DNA from: Kiritimatiellales bacterium
Lineage (GTDB): Bacteria; Verrucomicrobiota; Kiritimatiellia; Kiritimatiellales; Pontiellaceae
Direction of reading: 5' to 3'
Assembly (NCBI GenBank): GCA_003246265.1
Contig: QKAU01000006.1
Location: forward strand, 1 to 64,000
Length of the DNA: 64,000 nt
Part shown: positions 1 to 8,450 of the stretch, piece after piece
Layout: every line of letters begins with the position of its first letter
Numbering within the stretch: the stretch's first letter is position 1
Position numbers and translations under genes: made by a program
Notes under the pieces: model-generated
The model's input: the letters and a program-made list of their open reading frames with translations, nothing else
Database searches by the model: none
What the model was told of the DNA's origin: nothing

Positions 1-1
1 C

Positions 2-289
2 GGCTGGAACGGCGATCCGACCAACAACGCCAACCAGGGCTACCTGCCCCAGATGGTGGTGTCGAACGGCGTCTCCTACTATATCGCCCGCGAACTGAAG
101 GATCCGCTCAGCGGCATCACCTACGAGGTGCAGGCCACCACCGATCTGGTATTCACCCCGTTCGCCGCACCGGCGTGGAACTCGACGGCCACCAACTCGC
201 AGGATCTCCTGCTCAAGGTAGTCACGTTCGGCCTGAACACTGCGGATGAGATGTTCTTTCGCACAGTGATCTCCACGAATTCGCCGTAA
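2..289 (+). CDS. C-terminal end of a secreted protein (partial)
   Basis: The frame is open from the left edge of the window to a TAA stop at 287-289, so only the last 95 residues are seen and the start lies outside. The visible part contains a beta-rich stretch with the motif ITYEVQATTDL followed by W and ends FFRTVISTNSP. The same layout (Y-x-V-x-x-TDL ... W ... FFR-V) recurs at the end of the beta-propeller protein at 41824-45336 and in the middle of the GH86 enzyme at 1239-3998. It is therefore probably a C-terminal surface or secretion module of a large exported protein. The catalytic part is not visible and no function can be named. Confidence 0.7.
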   Translation, partial: GWNGDPTNNANQGYLPQMVVSNGVSYYIARELKDPLSGITYEVQATTDLVFTPFAAPAWNSTATNSQDLLLKVVTFGLNTADEMFFRTVISTNSP

Positions 290-308
290 CGGATCGCAGC
301 AGCAGGCA

Positions 309-333
309 GGAGCCCCGTTCGTGGCGGGGCTCC
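309..333 (+). terminator. Hairpin after partial CDS
   Basis: A perfect 9-bp stem (GGAGCCCCG at 309-317 with CGGGGCTCC at 325-333) and a 7-nt loop lie 20 bp after the preceding stop codon. There is no T-run, so it is either a weak or Rho-assisted terminator or an mRNA-stabilising hairpin. Confidence 0.5.
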
Positions 334-398
334 AGGGCCTGGTCAACCATGTTGGGTTATCCCATGGTGGGATGCCCAGAACCAAAGGAGAGCAGAAG

Positions 399-998
399 AT
401 GAAAGCAAGCAAGTTGGTGGCCGCCGTCGCCGCTGCGGCCGTGGTCATGCCTGCGATGGGTGGAGTCATCGCCACCTTCGACTGGCAGGAAGTGTCGACC
501 GGCACTTCGTGGTGGTTGGGGTATGACTATTCGGAGGTCGACAACGGCGTCACGATGCAGGCGGGCGGCCGCGCCGCGTCGATCCTGGACGCAGGTAACG
601 GGCGGGCGATGAAGGCCGCCTATGCGCAGGACGTGGATCCGGGTACGTTCACGATGAATGGTGGCCAGCAGTTCTCCGTGATGTCCATCGACGTCGCATC
701 GAACGAAGGAACATTCCCCGGCTCCGTCTTCCTGGAGGGCCGGATTGGCGGGGCGACCGGATCGGTAGTGTGGACGCTCGACCCGACCGATGCCGTCGGC
801 AAGCAGACCTACAATACCGGCATGTCCGGACTGATCGACACCATAGTATGGTGGGGTCCCGGCGACTCGGGCGGCACGATCTGGGGCAACGAAGTCGACA
901 ACCTGACGGTCGACGTCATCCCGGAACCGGCCACGATCGGCTTCGCGGGCCTCGCCGGCCTGGCGCTGCTGGTTGGCCGCCGTCTCCGCATCTGCTAG
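399..998 (+). CDS. PEP-CTERM sorting-signal protein
   Basis: This is a 199-residue exported protein. The ATG at 399 is chosen because AAAGGAG lies 9 bp upstream and a signal peptide begins there (MKASKLVAAVAAAAVVMPA). The middle is a single beta-rich domain of about 145 residues starting ATFDWQEVSTGTSWW. The C-terminus is a classic PEP-CTERM tripartite signal: VIPEPAT, a hydrophobic helix, then the basic end GRRLRIC. Proteins of this class are processed by an exosortase in the envelope. The central domain is clearly homologous to the last 160 residues of the GH86 enzyme that follows, which suggests a carbohydrate-binding or matrix-binding module. That binding role is inference. The gene is a single unit bounded by hairpins on both sides. 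Confidence 0.85.
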   Translation: MKASKLVAAVAAAAVVMPAMGGVIATFDWQEVSTGTSWWLGYDYSEVDNGVTMQAGGRAASILDAGNGRAMKAAYAQDVDPGTFTMNGGQQFSVMSIDVASNEGTFPGSVFLEGRIGGATGSVVWTLDPTDAVGKQTYNTGMSGLIDTIVWWGPGDSGGTIWGNEVDNLTVDVIPEPATIGFAGLAGLALLVGRRLRIC

Positions 999-1022
999 GT
1001 GCGCAGTTCTCCTCATACGCGC

Positions 1023-1054
1023 AGCCCCCGGTCTCCGGGGGCTTTTTCTTTTTT
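1023..1054 (+). terminator. Rho-independent terminator after PEP-CTERM gene
   Basis: A 9-bp perfect stem (AGCCCCCGG at 1023-1031, CCGGGGGCT at 1035-1043) with a 3-nt loop is followed by a T-rich tract up to 1054. It isolates the PEP-CTERM gene from the GH86 gene. Confidence 0.9.
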
Positions 1055-1112
1055 GTTCAAGACAACTTGCGGCCGTGGACATCGGCTACACGAAGTAGCG
1101 CGTCCCTACCCC

Positions 1113-1129
1113 ATATGCGGCTTGCATAT
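1113..1129. promoter_or_regulatory. Inverted repeat upstream of GH86 gene
   Basis: ATATGC at 1113-1118 and GCATAT at 1124-1129 form a perfect inverted repeat with a 5-nt spacer. A further CATATG lies at 1134-1139. It sits about 110 bp before the GH86 start in an otherwise empty 240-bp gap and could be a regulator-binding site. No regulator gene is in the window, so this is only a candidate. Confidence 0.3.
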
Positions 1130-1238
1130 CGTACATATGGCCAATAGGTATTCCCAGGCCGACATGCGACTATGCGTTGTCCATCCGGTAGATAAATCGA
1201 ATGGGATGGAACCCAACTTGAACCCAAAGAGGAAGAAC

Positions 1239-3998
1239 ATGAGCCCTGCCGTTCGCGAGCCTGCATCGTGCCGTCTAGCCGCGCTGGCTGCGCTTGCCGT
1301 GGTTGCGGCGCATCCTGTCCGGGCCCAGGTCGACGTGGAGATCAACGTCAACGTGATGCACACCGTCGGCGGCGTTTCCACCTTCGACCGTTCCAAGTTC
1401 ATCACCATCCACTCCAACCACGACAACGGCGATTGGCGCACCGACAACGTGCTGCCGGACCTGATGGACGATTTCCTCAACGGCAACGATGTCTATTTCG
1501 GCCGCAACACGGGCGGACTCACCTGGTATTCGAACAACAATATCGACCAGGATCCTTTGAAGGCGGGATGGCCGAAGGTTTCGGGCTCCACCTACACCTA
1601 CGTGACCCAGGGCCAGTACGTGCGCAACACCTACAACGGCAAGACGTGGGCGCATGCCTACGAGTCGCGGGCCGCTTCCGACATCCTCTGCGCCCAGTGG
1701 CACCCCTTCTGGCCCGACGGTACGCCGACCGCCCGCGGCTGGGCGCCGTCGCAGACCGACACCGTCTCCGAGCCGTTCGGCAGTGCGACGGGATACATGA
1801 TGGGGCAGTATTTCAAGAACTTCTACGCGAACGCGGGCAACGCCTACGTCGGTCCGCCCGAGCCTCAATACGTTGAGGTGATAAACGAACCCGACTACGA
1901 GCTCTGGCAATGGGATCCGCCCAACACCACCACGGAAATCGCCAACGCCGAGAAACTCTGGAAGTTCCACAATTCCGTGGCGGCGCAGATCAAGGCGGTC
2001 AACGGCTCCAACGTGAAGGTGGGCGGCTACTGCACCGCCTTCCCGGACCACGAGAACAGCGCCTTCCTGGAATGGGACCGGGAATGGAAGGCATATATCG
2101 ACAATTGCGGCAGCAACCTGGATTTCTACGCCATTCATCTCTACGACTTCAACGAGAAGGAGAGCACGGTCGGTGGCGGGGAAAACACCGGGGGCTACCT
2201 GAAGGTCCGTCGCCGCGGCAGCAACCTGGAAGCGACCCTGGACATGATCGAGCAGTACAGCGCCATGACGCTGGGCGCGCCCAAGCCCTTCGTGGTTTCG
2301 GAATACGGCGGCCGCGCCCGCAACCTGGAGTCCGGCACGTGGAGCGCGTTCCGCGACTGGCAGACCATCAAATCGCTCAGCTCCATGCTGTTGAGCTTCG
2401 CGGATCGCCCGCACCTGATCGACAAGACCATTCCCTTCATCATGCTCAAGGAGGAGTGGCACGGAACAACCCCGACGACCGTCCATCCCTGGCGGCTGAT
2501 GCGCAGGCAGGACGAGCCGGCATCCTTTACCGGCGGATGGGTCTACACCGAAATGGTGAAGTTCTACCGGCTCTGGTCCGACGTGAAGGGAACCCGGGTC
2601 TACATCCAGCCTTCGGACGTCGACATCCAGACTGACGCCTATGTCGACGGCGACAAGGCCTACATCATCCTCAACAACCTCGACACGTCCGCGCAGACGC
2701 TCAACCTCAACCTGTTCGAGGACGGCGGCAACACGCTGCTCAACGTGCGCGTCAAGAACATGTACTGGAACGGCTCGGCCGTCGCCATAGACGAAACAAA
2801 CCATCCCGGCGGACTGGCCCAGGTGCAGCTCCAGCCGGAAGGCACCGCCGTGCTCGAATACACCTTCCAGGACAGCGTGGCGATCGCCAAGACCTCGTCC
2901 GAAACCAAGCACTACGCCACGACCTACCTCCAGTCGATCAGCGCCGGCGTTCCAAGGCTCTTCGCCATCGATGGCGTGGCCACGTCGGCCTACGGCGAAG
3001 CAGTGCTGCGCCTGGGCATCGGGCGCTCGAAAACCCTCTCCAAGCAACCGACCGTGCTCTTCAACGGCACCCCCCTCTCCGTCAATCCCGACTTCATGGG
3101 CCACGAGGGCGACGACCGGAGCACCTTTTTCGGCGAACTCGATATTCCGGTTCCGTACCACCTGATCCAGCCCTCCAACACCGTTTCGGTCACCTTTTCC
3201 GACACGGGCGGTCATATCAGCAGCGTCGCCCTGCGCGCCTACGCCTTCAGCGAAGCGATCTGGGCGCCGGCCGACAATACGATCCAGATCGACTACTACA
3301 CCCTCGCCGATTCCACCCTCGCGCTGGGCTTCACCAACGGCCCGGCCGACGGCTTCTTCGCCCTGCTTTTCAAGACCAACCTGATGGATGCGGCGTGGAG
3401 CACCAACCTGACGGGACTGCCCATCGACGGGACGGGCGCGGGCGCGGTGACCAACGAGCTCGCCACGCAGATGGGATTCTTCCGCCTGGTCGCCAGCGAG
3501 GCCCCAGTCCCCTCCATGATACCGGCCACCTTCGACTGGTCGGAGGTCTCCACGGGCACCGAATGGTGGAATGGATACGGATACCAGGAGACCGAAAACG
3601 GCATCACCATGGTTTCCGGCGGCCGGGCGGCTTCGTGGAAGGGCGGGACGCCGGTCAACGGCTTTGCGCTCAAGGCGGCCTATGGCGCAGATGCCGCTCC
3701 GGGCACCTTCATCATGCAGGTGGGCGGCGTGGCCAGGAACTTCACCGTGAACTCGATCGACATTGCTGCAAACAATGCAGGTGGCCAGTTCACGCCTTCC
3801 GTGGAAGGATACCTCGACGGGGCCTTGGTATGGACCATCCTGCCGTCGAGCGGCGGGTTCGTCACCTACAGCTCGCCGACGTCCGGAAACATGGCGCTGC
3901 CGGTCGACCAGATCGTCTGGAACACGGGGGTCGCCTCGGACCCGAACACGACCTTTGGCAACAACATCGACAACCTGGAGGTTTCCGTAGTTCCGTGA
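1239..3998 (+). CDS. GH86-type beta-agarase/porphyranase with C-terminal modules
   Basis: This is a 919-residue secreted endo-hydrolase. The ATG at 1239 follows AAAGAGGAAG and starts a signal peptide ending near AHPVRAQ. Residues 30-430 look like the GH86 barrel: GGVSTFDRSKFITIHSN, the run LNGNDVYFGRNTGG, and QWHPFWPDGT. The likely acid/base is E217 (VEVINEPDYE) and the likely nucleophile is E355 (VVSEYGG). A beta-sandwich follows to about residue 600. Next comes a stretch with FKTNLMDAAW...FFRLV like the partial gene at 2-289. The last 160 residues are a copy of the domain in the PEP-CTERM protein at 399-998. The protein stops at VSVVP, exactly where the PEP motif would begin. GH86 enzymes cleave agarose or porphyran backbones. 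The family call rests on remembered motifs. GH50-like or another clan-A agarase is the alternative. Confidence 0.8.
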   Translation: MSPAVREPASCRLAALAALAVVAAHPVRAQVDVEINVNVMHTVGGVSTFDRSKFITIHSNHDNGDWRTDNVLPDLMDDFLNGNDVYFGRNTGGLTWYSNNNIDQDPLKAGWPKVSGSTYTYVTQGQYVRNTYNGKTWAHAYESRAASDILCAQWHPFWPDGTPTARGWAPSQTDTVSEPFGSATGYMMGQYFKNFYANAGNAYVGPPEPQYVEVINEPDYELWQWDPPNTTTEIANAEKLWKFHNSVAAQIKAVNGSNVKVGGYCTAFPDHENSAFLEWDREWKAYIDNCGSNLDFYAIHLYDFNEKESTVGGGENTGGYLKVRRRGSNLEATLDMIEQYSAMTLGAPKPFVVSEYGGRARNLESGTWSAFRDWQTIKSLSSMLLSFADRPHLIDKTIPFIMLKEEWHGTTPTTVHPWRLMRRQDEPASFTGGWVYTEMVKFYRLWSDVKGTRVYIQPSDVDIQTDAYVDGDKAYIILNNLDTSAQTLNLNLFEDGGNTLLNVRVKNMYWNGSAVAIDETNHPGGLAQVQLQPEGTAVLEYTFQDSVAIAKTSSETKHYATTYLQSISAGVPRLFAIDGVATSAYGEAVLRLGIGRSKTLSKQPTVLFNGTPLSVNPDFMGHEGDDRSTFFGELDIPVPYHLIQPSNTVSVTFSDTGGHISSVALRAYAFSEAIWAPADNTIQIDYYTLADSTLALGFTNGPADGFFALLFKTNLMDAAWSTNLTGLPIDGTGAGAVTNELATQMGFFRLVASEAPVPSMIPATFDWSEVSTGTEWWNGYGYQETENGITMVSGGRAASWKGGTPVNGFALKAAYGADAAPGTFIMQVGGVARNFTVNSIDIAANNAGGQFTPSVEGYLDGALVWTILPSSGGFVTYSSPTSGNMALPVDQIVWNTGVASDPNTTFGNNIDNLEVSVVP

Positions 3999-4165
3999 CC
4001 TGCATTGCAGGCCTCCCCTTGCTGTCGCCCCGGCGCAAGCAAGACCTTTGGATAGTTGTTCTGGCGTTCGATGGATAGTATGTTTTCGATTTTCATGAAA
4101 GCGATCGAAGGCCCTTTGGCCACATGGATAAAGAGACGGCGCATTGCCGCAGGATAGGAGAAGGT

Positions 4166-6706
4166 ATGAAACGGTACATACGGTTTGGCGCACTCGCCGT
4201 GGCCGCGTTTTCCCTGTGCGGCGTCGCATCCGCCCAGCCCGCCGCGGGTTCCCAGGTGGAAAGCACCGGTCAACTGGTGCAGGACCTCAGCGGCTTCCGG
4301 TGGAAGCTCAAGCAGATGCGCCCGGGCGAGGGCGTCAAGGCCGGCCTGCACGAATTGCCGCAGGGCGACCTGGAAACGCATGTCTGGATTCCGGCCCAGA
4401 TCCCCGGCGACGTCTATACCGACCTCTGGAAGGCGGGCATCATCGAGGATCCCTATTTCGGCCGCAACAGCATGAAGGCCCAGTGGGCGATGTTCAACGA
4501 GTGGTGGTACTCGCTGCAGTTCAACGTGAGCGAGAACCTCCAAGGCAAGGTGGTGCGCCTCGAGTTCGACGGCGTGGACTACGCCTGCGACGTCTGGTTT
4601 AACGGCAAGCACCTCGGCCGGCACGAAGGCGCCTTCTCCCCATTCGCGTTCGATGTAACCGACGTGGTGGCCTCGGACCCCAACTGGTTCAAGGGTCGCA
4701 ACATGCTGATGGTCAAGCTCGACCCGCCGCCCCAGGTCAACCACAAGGTGGCCGGGCTCAAGACCCCCTGGTTCGGCGACTATTGGCGCGACCTGGTCCC
4801 CTTCGGCATCTGGCGCCCCGTCCGGCTGGTCGCTTCCGGCCAGGTGCGGATCGACGACGTCTACGCCAAAAGCGAGGTGCGCAACGACGGCTCGGCGGCG
4901 GTCCATTTCGAAATCACCCTGGAAAACCACGGCAAGAAGGAGTGCTCGGTGGAGGTGCCGATCCGCATCGCCGGACACAACTTCGACGGTCCGGAGATCG
5001 CGGATGGAGTGCGGGTCAAGGCCAAGCCGGGCAAGCAGGTCGTGAAAGCCACCGTCAACGTCGCGAAACCGAAGCTCTGGTGGCCGTGGGACCTGGGCGA
5101 GCCCAACCTGTACAAGGCCACGGTCCAGGTCATGGACGGCCTCGATTCCCTCGACCGATCCGAAACCGTCTTTGGCATCCGCAAGCTGGAGATGGCGTGG
5201 AACCCCGGCTTCACCAGGGACGAGGTCAGTTTCCCGCGCACGGTGAAGCTGAACGGCAAGACCCATTACATCCGCTCCGCCTGCTGGGGCGGACCGCCCG
5301 ACATCTTCGTGGGGCGCACCTCGCCGGCCGAATACAAGAAACTGATCGACATGGCGAAGGCCGCCAACATGAACAACATCCGCATCTTTGGCTGGCATCC
5401 GCCCGAGATTCCCGAGTTCTACCAATACTGCGACGAAGCGGGCCTTACGGTCTGGCAGGACGTGATCCCGCTGGGCACCGCCAACATCGCCCAGGACAAG
5501 GCGAACGTGGAACGCATCTACGCCGAGGCGGTGGCGGTGATCAAGGAGCGCCGCAACCACCCGAGCATCATCCTCATCGAAGGTGGCGAAGAAGCGTTCC
5601 TCCGCGCGGCGGACGCCCCCTTCACCAAGCGTTTCCTCGAAGGACTGGGCGACCGCCTGCACCAGTATGTCGACCTCCCCTACGTGCCCGATTCGCCCCT
5701 TACCTGCGAGATCGCCCAAAGCGTCGGCTACAAGCCCAAGGAGGCGATCCACGCACTGGGCTATTTCTATTCGATGGGAAGGTGGCTCATGGAGGATTGG
5801 TATTCGCCCATGGACTTCCCCATCGTTCCCGAGCTGGCCATCACCTCCGTACCCTCGGTCGATAGCCTGCGCAAGTTCATCCCGGAAAACGAGCTGTGGC
5901 CCCCGGGACCCAGCTGGGGGCACCATTGGGCCGACCTGAACCGGCTGCGGATGCAGAATTTCGACACCTTCGGCGACGAACGCACCGGTTCGCTCGAGGA
6001 GTTCGTCAACGCCACGCAGGACGCGCAGGGCACCATCTTCCAGCTTTCCGTCGAGCATTTCCGCCGCCTGAAGCCGCGCAACAGCGGCATCGCCCTCTGC
6101 CACTACATCACCTACTGGCCGGACATGAAGTGGGGCATCGTCGACAGCTACCAGCAGCCCAAGCGCTCCTACTTCTTCGTGCAGCGCGCCTACCAGCCCA
6201 TCCTCCCCAGCCTCCAGTTCGACCGGAGGCGCTGGCAGCCGGATGAAACCTTTTCCGGCAAGCTGTGGGTCGTCAACGACACCTACCAGACCCTGGAAGG
6301 ATGCAAGGTGCTGCTGTCGGTCAGCGACGGGCGCGGAAGGAAGCTGCACGATGCCACCTATCCCGTGGAACAGATCCGCCCCGACAGCGCCGCAACCTTT
6401 GCCGACGTGGAGTGGAGGATTGGCGGCAAGGTCGACGACGCCTTCACCGTGTCGATCTCGCTGGTCGACAGCAACGGCGCCGAGGTCGCGTCCAACGAGT
6501 ACATGCTGCTCATCGGCGACCAGGAGGCGGCCCGCAGCACGATGAGGGAGATGGGCAAGTCGATCTCCACGCATAATGCGAAGTACGAGTATGGCAACTA
6601 CTATGGATTCTTCCCGGAGATCGGCCGGGAGGACGGGCAGGATTGGCAGTGCGAACTCGAAATCCCGCGCGCAAAGGGCTTCGCCACCGGATCCCCCACC
6701 CCCTAG
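4166..6706 (+). CDS. GH2 family beta-glycosidase, mannosidase-like
   Basis: This is an 846-residue exported enzyme. ATG 4166 is preceded by AGGAGAAGG and followed by a signal peptide ending GVASAQ. The order is an N-terminal sugar-binding jelly roll (IPGDVYTDLWKAGIIEDPY, WWYSLQF, VWFNGKHLGRHEG), an immunoglobulin-like domain, and a TIM barrel. This matches GH2 beta-mannosidases and exo-glucosaminidases. The acid/base position reads IEGGEE near residue 472 rather than the usual N-E. The nucleophile position reads PELAITSVPS near residue 555, aligned with the SEFG-x-QSFPS motif of mannosidases. It sits between the GH86 and sulfatase genes on the same strand, so an exo-role on galactan side chains or ends is likely. 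The true substrate cannot be read from sequence. Confidence 0.8.
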   Translation: MKRYIRFGALAVAAFSLCGVASAQPAAGSQVESTGQLVQDLSGFRWKLKQMRPGEGVKAGLHELPQGDLETHVWIPAQIPGDVYTDLWKAGIIEDPYFGRNSMKAQWAMFNEWWYSLQFNVSENLQGKVVRLEFDGVDYACDVWFNGKHLGRHEGAFSPFAFDVTDVVASDPNWFKGRNMLMVKLDPPPQVNHKVAGLKTPWFGDYWRDLVPFGIWRPVRLVASGQVRIDDVYAKSEVRNDGSAAVHFEITLENHGKKECSVEVPIRIAGHNFDGPEIADGVRVKAKPGKQVVKATVNVAKPKLWWPWDLGEPNLYKATVQVMDGLDSLDRSETVFGIRKLEMAWNPGFTRDEVSFPRTVKLNGKTHYIRSACWGGPPDIFVGRTSPAEYKKLIDMAKAANMNNIRIFGWHPPEIPEFYQYCDEAGLTVWQDVIPLGTANIAQDKANVERIYAEAVAVIKERRNHPSIILIEGGEEAFLRAADAPFTKRFLEGLGDRLHQYVDLPYVPDSPLTCEIAQSVGYKPKEAIHALGYFYSMGRWLMEDWYSPMDFPIVPELAITSVPSVDSLRKFIPENELWPPGPSWGHHWADLNRLRMQNFDTFGDERTGSLEEFVNATQDAQGTIFQLSVEHFRRLKPRNSGIALCHYITYWPDMKWGIVDSYQQPKRSYFFVQRAYQPILPSLQFDRRRWQPDETFSGKLWVVNDTYQTLEGCKVLLSVSDGRGRKLHDATYPVEQIRPDSAATFADVEWRIGGKVDDAFTVSISLVDSNGAEVASNEYMLLIGDQEAARSTMREMGKSISTHNAKYEYGNYYGFFPEIGREDGQDWQCELEIPRAKGFATGSPTP

Positions 6707-6713
6707 CCTGTAT

Positions 6714-6738
6714 GCAATGCGGCAGGGGAAGGCATTGC
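6714..6738. promoter_or_regulatory. Inverted repeat ahead of sulfatase gene
   Basis: GCAATGC (6714-6720) and GCATTGC (6732-6738) form a perfect inverted repeat with an 11-nt spacer, 8 bp after the GH2 stop. A second small dyad, AACAT-AC-ATGTT, lies at 6759-6770. It may be an mRNA hairpin between cistrons or an operator. No T-run follows. Confidence 0.3.
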
Positions 6739-6828
6739 GATCCGGAGATGTTTCCGTGAACATACATGTTGTGGCGCCGTGCGGAGTCCGGTAGCCTGTT
6801 GCCAGAGTCGTTACTGCGGGAGATTGAG

Positions 6829-8358
6829 ATGGTCATCAGGATCGAAACCCTTGCCTGCATCGTTTTTGCGGCTGTCGCAAGCCCGGCCCTGCTACCGACG
6901 GCATCGGCCGGAAACGGAAGACCCAACATCGTGCTGATCATGGCCGACGACCTGGGGCTGGGCGACCTCAGCCACCATGTGCGCACCTTCATGCACAAGG
7001 AGCCGCTCTACGAAACCCCCGCGATCGACGCCCTGGCGCGGCAGGGCCTCTGGTTCACCGACGGCCACTCCGCCACCTCGCTCTGCTCCCCGACGCGCTA
7101 CTGCATGATGAGCGGGAAATGCAACTACCGTTCCAACGCCCCATGGGGCGTCTGGGGCACCTTCCGCCCCTCGGCCATCAAGGCGGGCGAACCCACCCTC
7201 GGCACCGTGACCAGGGATGCCGGATACACCACCGGCTTCATCGGCAAGTGGCATCTGGGCGGAGACTTCCTGGACAAGCAGACCGGCAGGATATACCGGG
7301 GCGATGACAACAACGACCCCGATTGCGGCGCCGACCTGACGCGGTTCGAGGGGAACGGTCCCCGTGCCTGCGGCTTCGACTACGACTTCACCCTTCCCTG
7401 CGGCGTGCAGGGCCCCATCTACCTCGCCTACGAAAACGAGGCCTGGCATCCCCTCGGCAAGGATTCGCGGATCATCTTCCTCAACGAGGAGACCGCGATC
7501 GATCCCCGGATCGTCTCCGACAAGGGCAACGGCATGGGCGACTCCAATTGGGACACCCGCCTGATCGGCCAGCTGGTCTCGCAAAAGGCGGTCGACTTCA
7601 TTGCGCAGGCCGCAACGGCCAAGAAGCCCTTCTTCCTCTACTACTGTTCGCCCGAAGTCCACGTCCCGCACTGCCCGCCGGACGAGTTCGACGGCAAGGC
7701 CATCAAGGGGGCCACCCCTTCGCGCCACCTCGACATGGTGCTCGACCTCGACCAGCAGGTGCGGCGCATCGTCGACGCGCTCAAGGCCGCCGGGGTGTAC
7801 GACAATACGCTGATCCTCTTCACCTCCGACAACGGCGGCCTGCGGGTGGACAAGGACACCGCCAAGGCCGGGCATGATTCGGCGGGCGGCTGGACGGGCA
7901 GCAAGAACCTGCCCGAGGAAGGCGGGCACCGCGTGCCGTTCTTCGCGGTATGGGCCGGCCATATCAAGCCGGGCACCACCGACGAACCGGCCATCAGCCA
8001 GGACATGCTGGCCACGTTGGCGGCCGTGGCGGGAAATCCGCTTGCCACGGAGCATCTGCCCGATTCCAACAACCTCATGCCGCTCCTTACCGGGAAGGGC
8101 GGCTACAAGCCCCGCACCATGCTGGTGCAACAGGCCGGAAGCAAGACCGAGGTCATGTTCCGGAAAGGCTCCTGGAAACTGATTATCCAGTCGAACCACG
8201 CCTGCACCCTTTGGGAGCCGATCGCACTCTACAACCTGGCGGACGACCCGCAGGAAAAGCGCAACTTCGCCGGCAATCCCGAATACGGGGAACGCATCGA
8301 ACGGATGAAGGCCGAATACCTCGCGATTCGACAGGAGGGAAGGCGTACCGCGCCTTGA
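6829..8358 (+). CDS. Secreted sulfatase (S1 family, arylsulfatase type)
   Basis: This is a 509-residue exported enzyme that hydrolyses sulfate esters. The ATG at 6829 follows GCGGGAG and opens a signal peptide ending PTASA. Metal ligands D40-D41 are in [12 protein letters not shown]86 in LCSPTR is the cysteine that must be converted to formylglycine. The chain continues with [13 protein letters not shown] and the TSDNGG metal-site motif, so the active site looks complete. No formylglycine-generating enzyme or anSME gene is in this window and one must exist elsewhere. In this locus the substrate is presumably a sulfated agar or porphyran oligosaccharide, but the S1 subfamily cannot be set by eye. 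Confidence 0.9.
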   Translation: MVIRIETLACIVFAAVASPALLPTASAGNGRPNIVLIMADDLGLGDLSHHVRTFMHKEPLYETPAIDALARQGLWFTDGHSATSLCSPTRYCMMSGKCNYRSNAPWGVWGTFRPSAIKAGEPTLGTVTRDAGYTTGFIGKWHLGGDFLDKQTGRIYRGDDNNDPDCGADLTRFEGNGPRACGFDYDFTLPCGVQGPIYLAYENEAWHPLGKDSRIIFLNEETAIDPRIVSDKGNGMGDSNWDTRLIGQLVSQKAVDFIAQAATAKKPFFLYYCSPEVHVPHCPPDEFDGKAIKGATPSRHLDMVLDLDQQVRRIVDALKAAGVYDNTLILFTSDNGGLRVDKDTAKAGHDSAGGWTGSKNLPEEGGHRVPFFAVWAGHIKPGTTDEPAISQDMLATLAAVAGNPLATEHLPDSNNLMPLLTGKGGYKPRTMLVQQAGSKTEVMFRKGSWKLIIQSNHACTLWEPIALYNLADDPQEKRNFAGNPEYGERIERMKAEYLAIRQEGRRTAP

Positions 8359-8450
8359 GCCCTCCGGGTATTTCCAAAATTAGACAATTATCCAAGTGGG
8401 CTGCGCCCATGCATATGGTATCCTTGGAATCTTTTGGAGCGGGAGGTTGC

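Noticed and set aside
1275-6763. Very long open frames on the minus strand opposite the GH86 and GH2 genes (up to about 980 codons)
   Set aside because: They are antisense shadows in GC-rich coding DNA: low-complexity arginine/glycine/valine-rich translations, no signals, and full overlap with clearly homologous genes.
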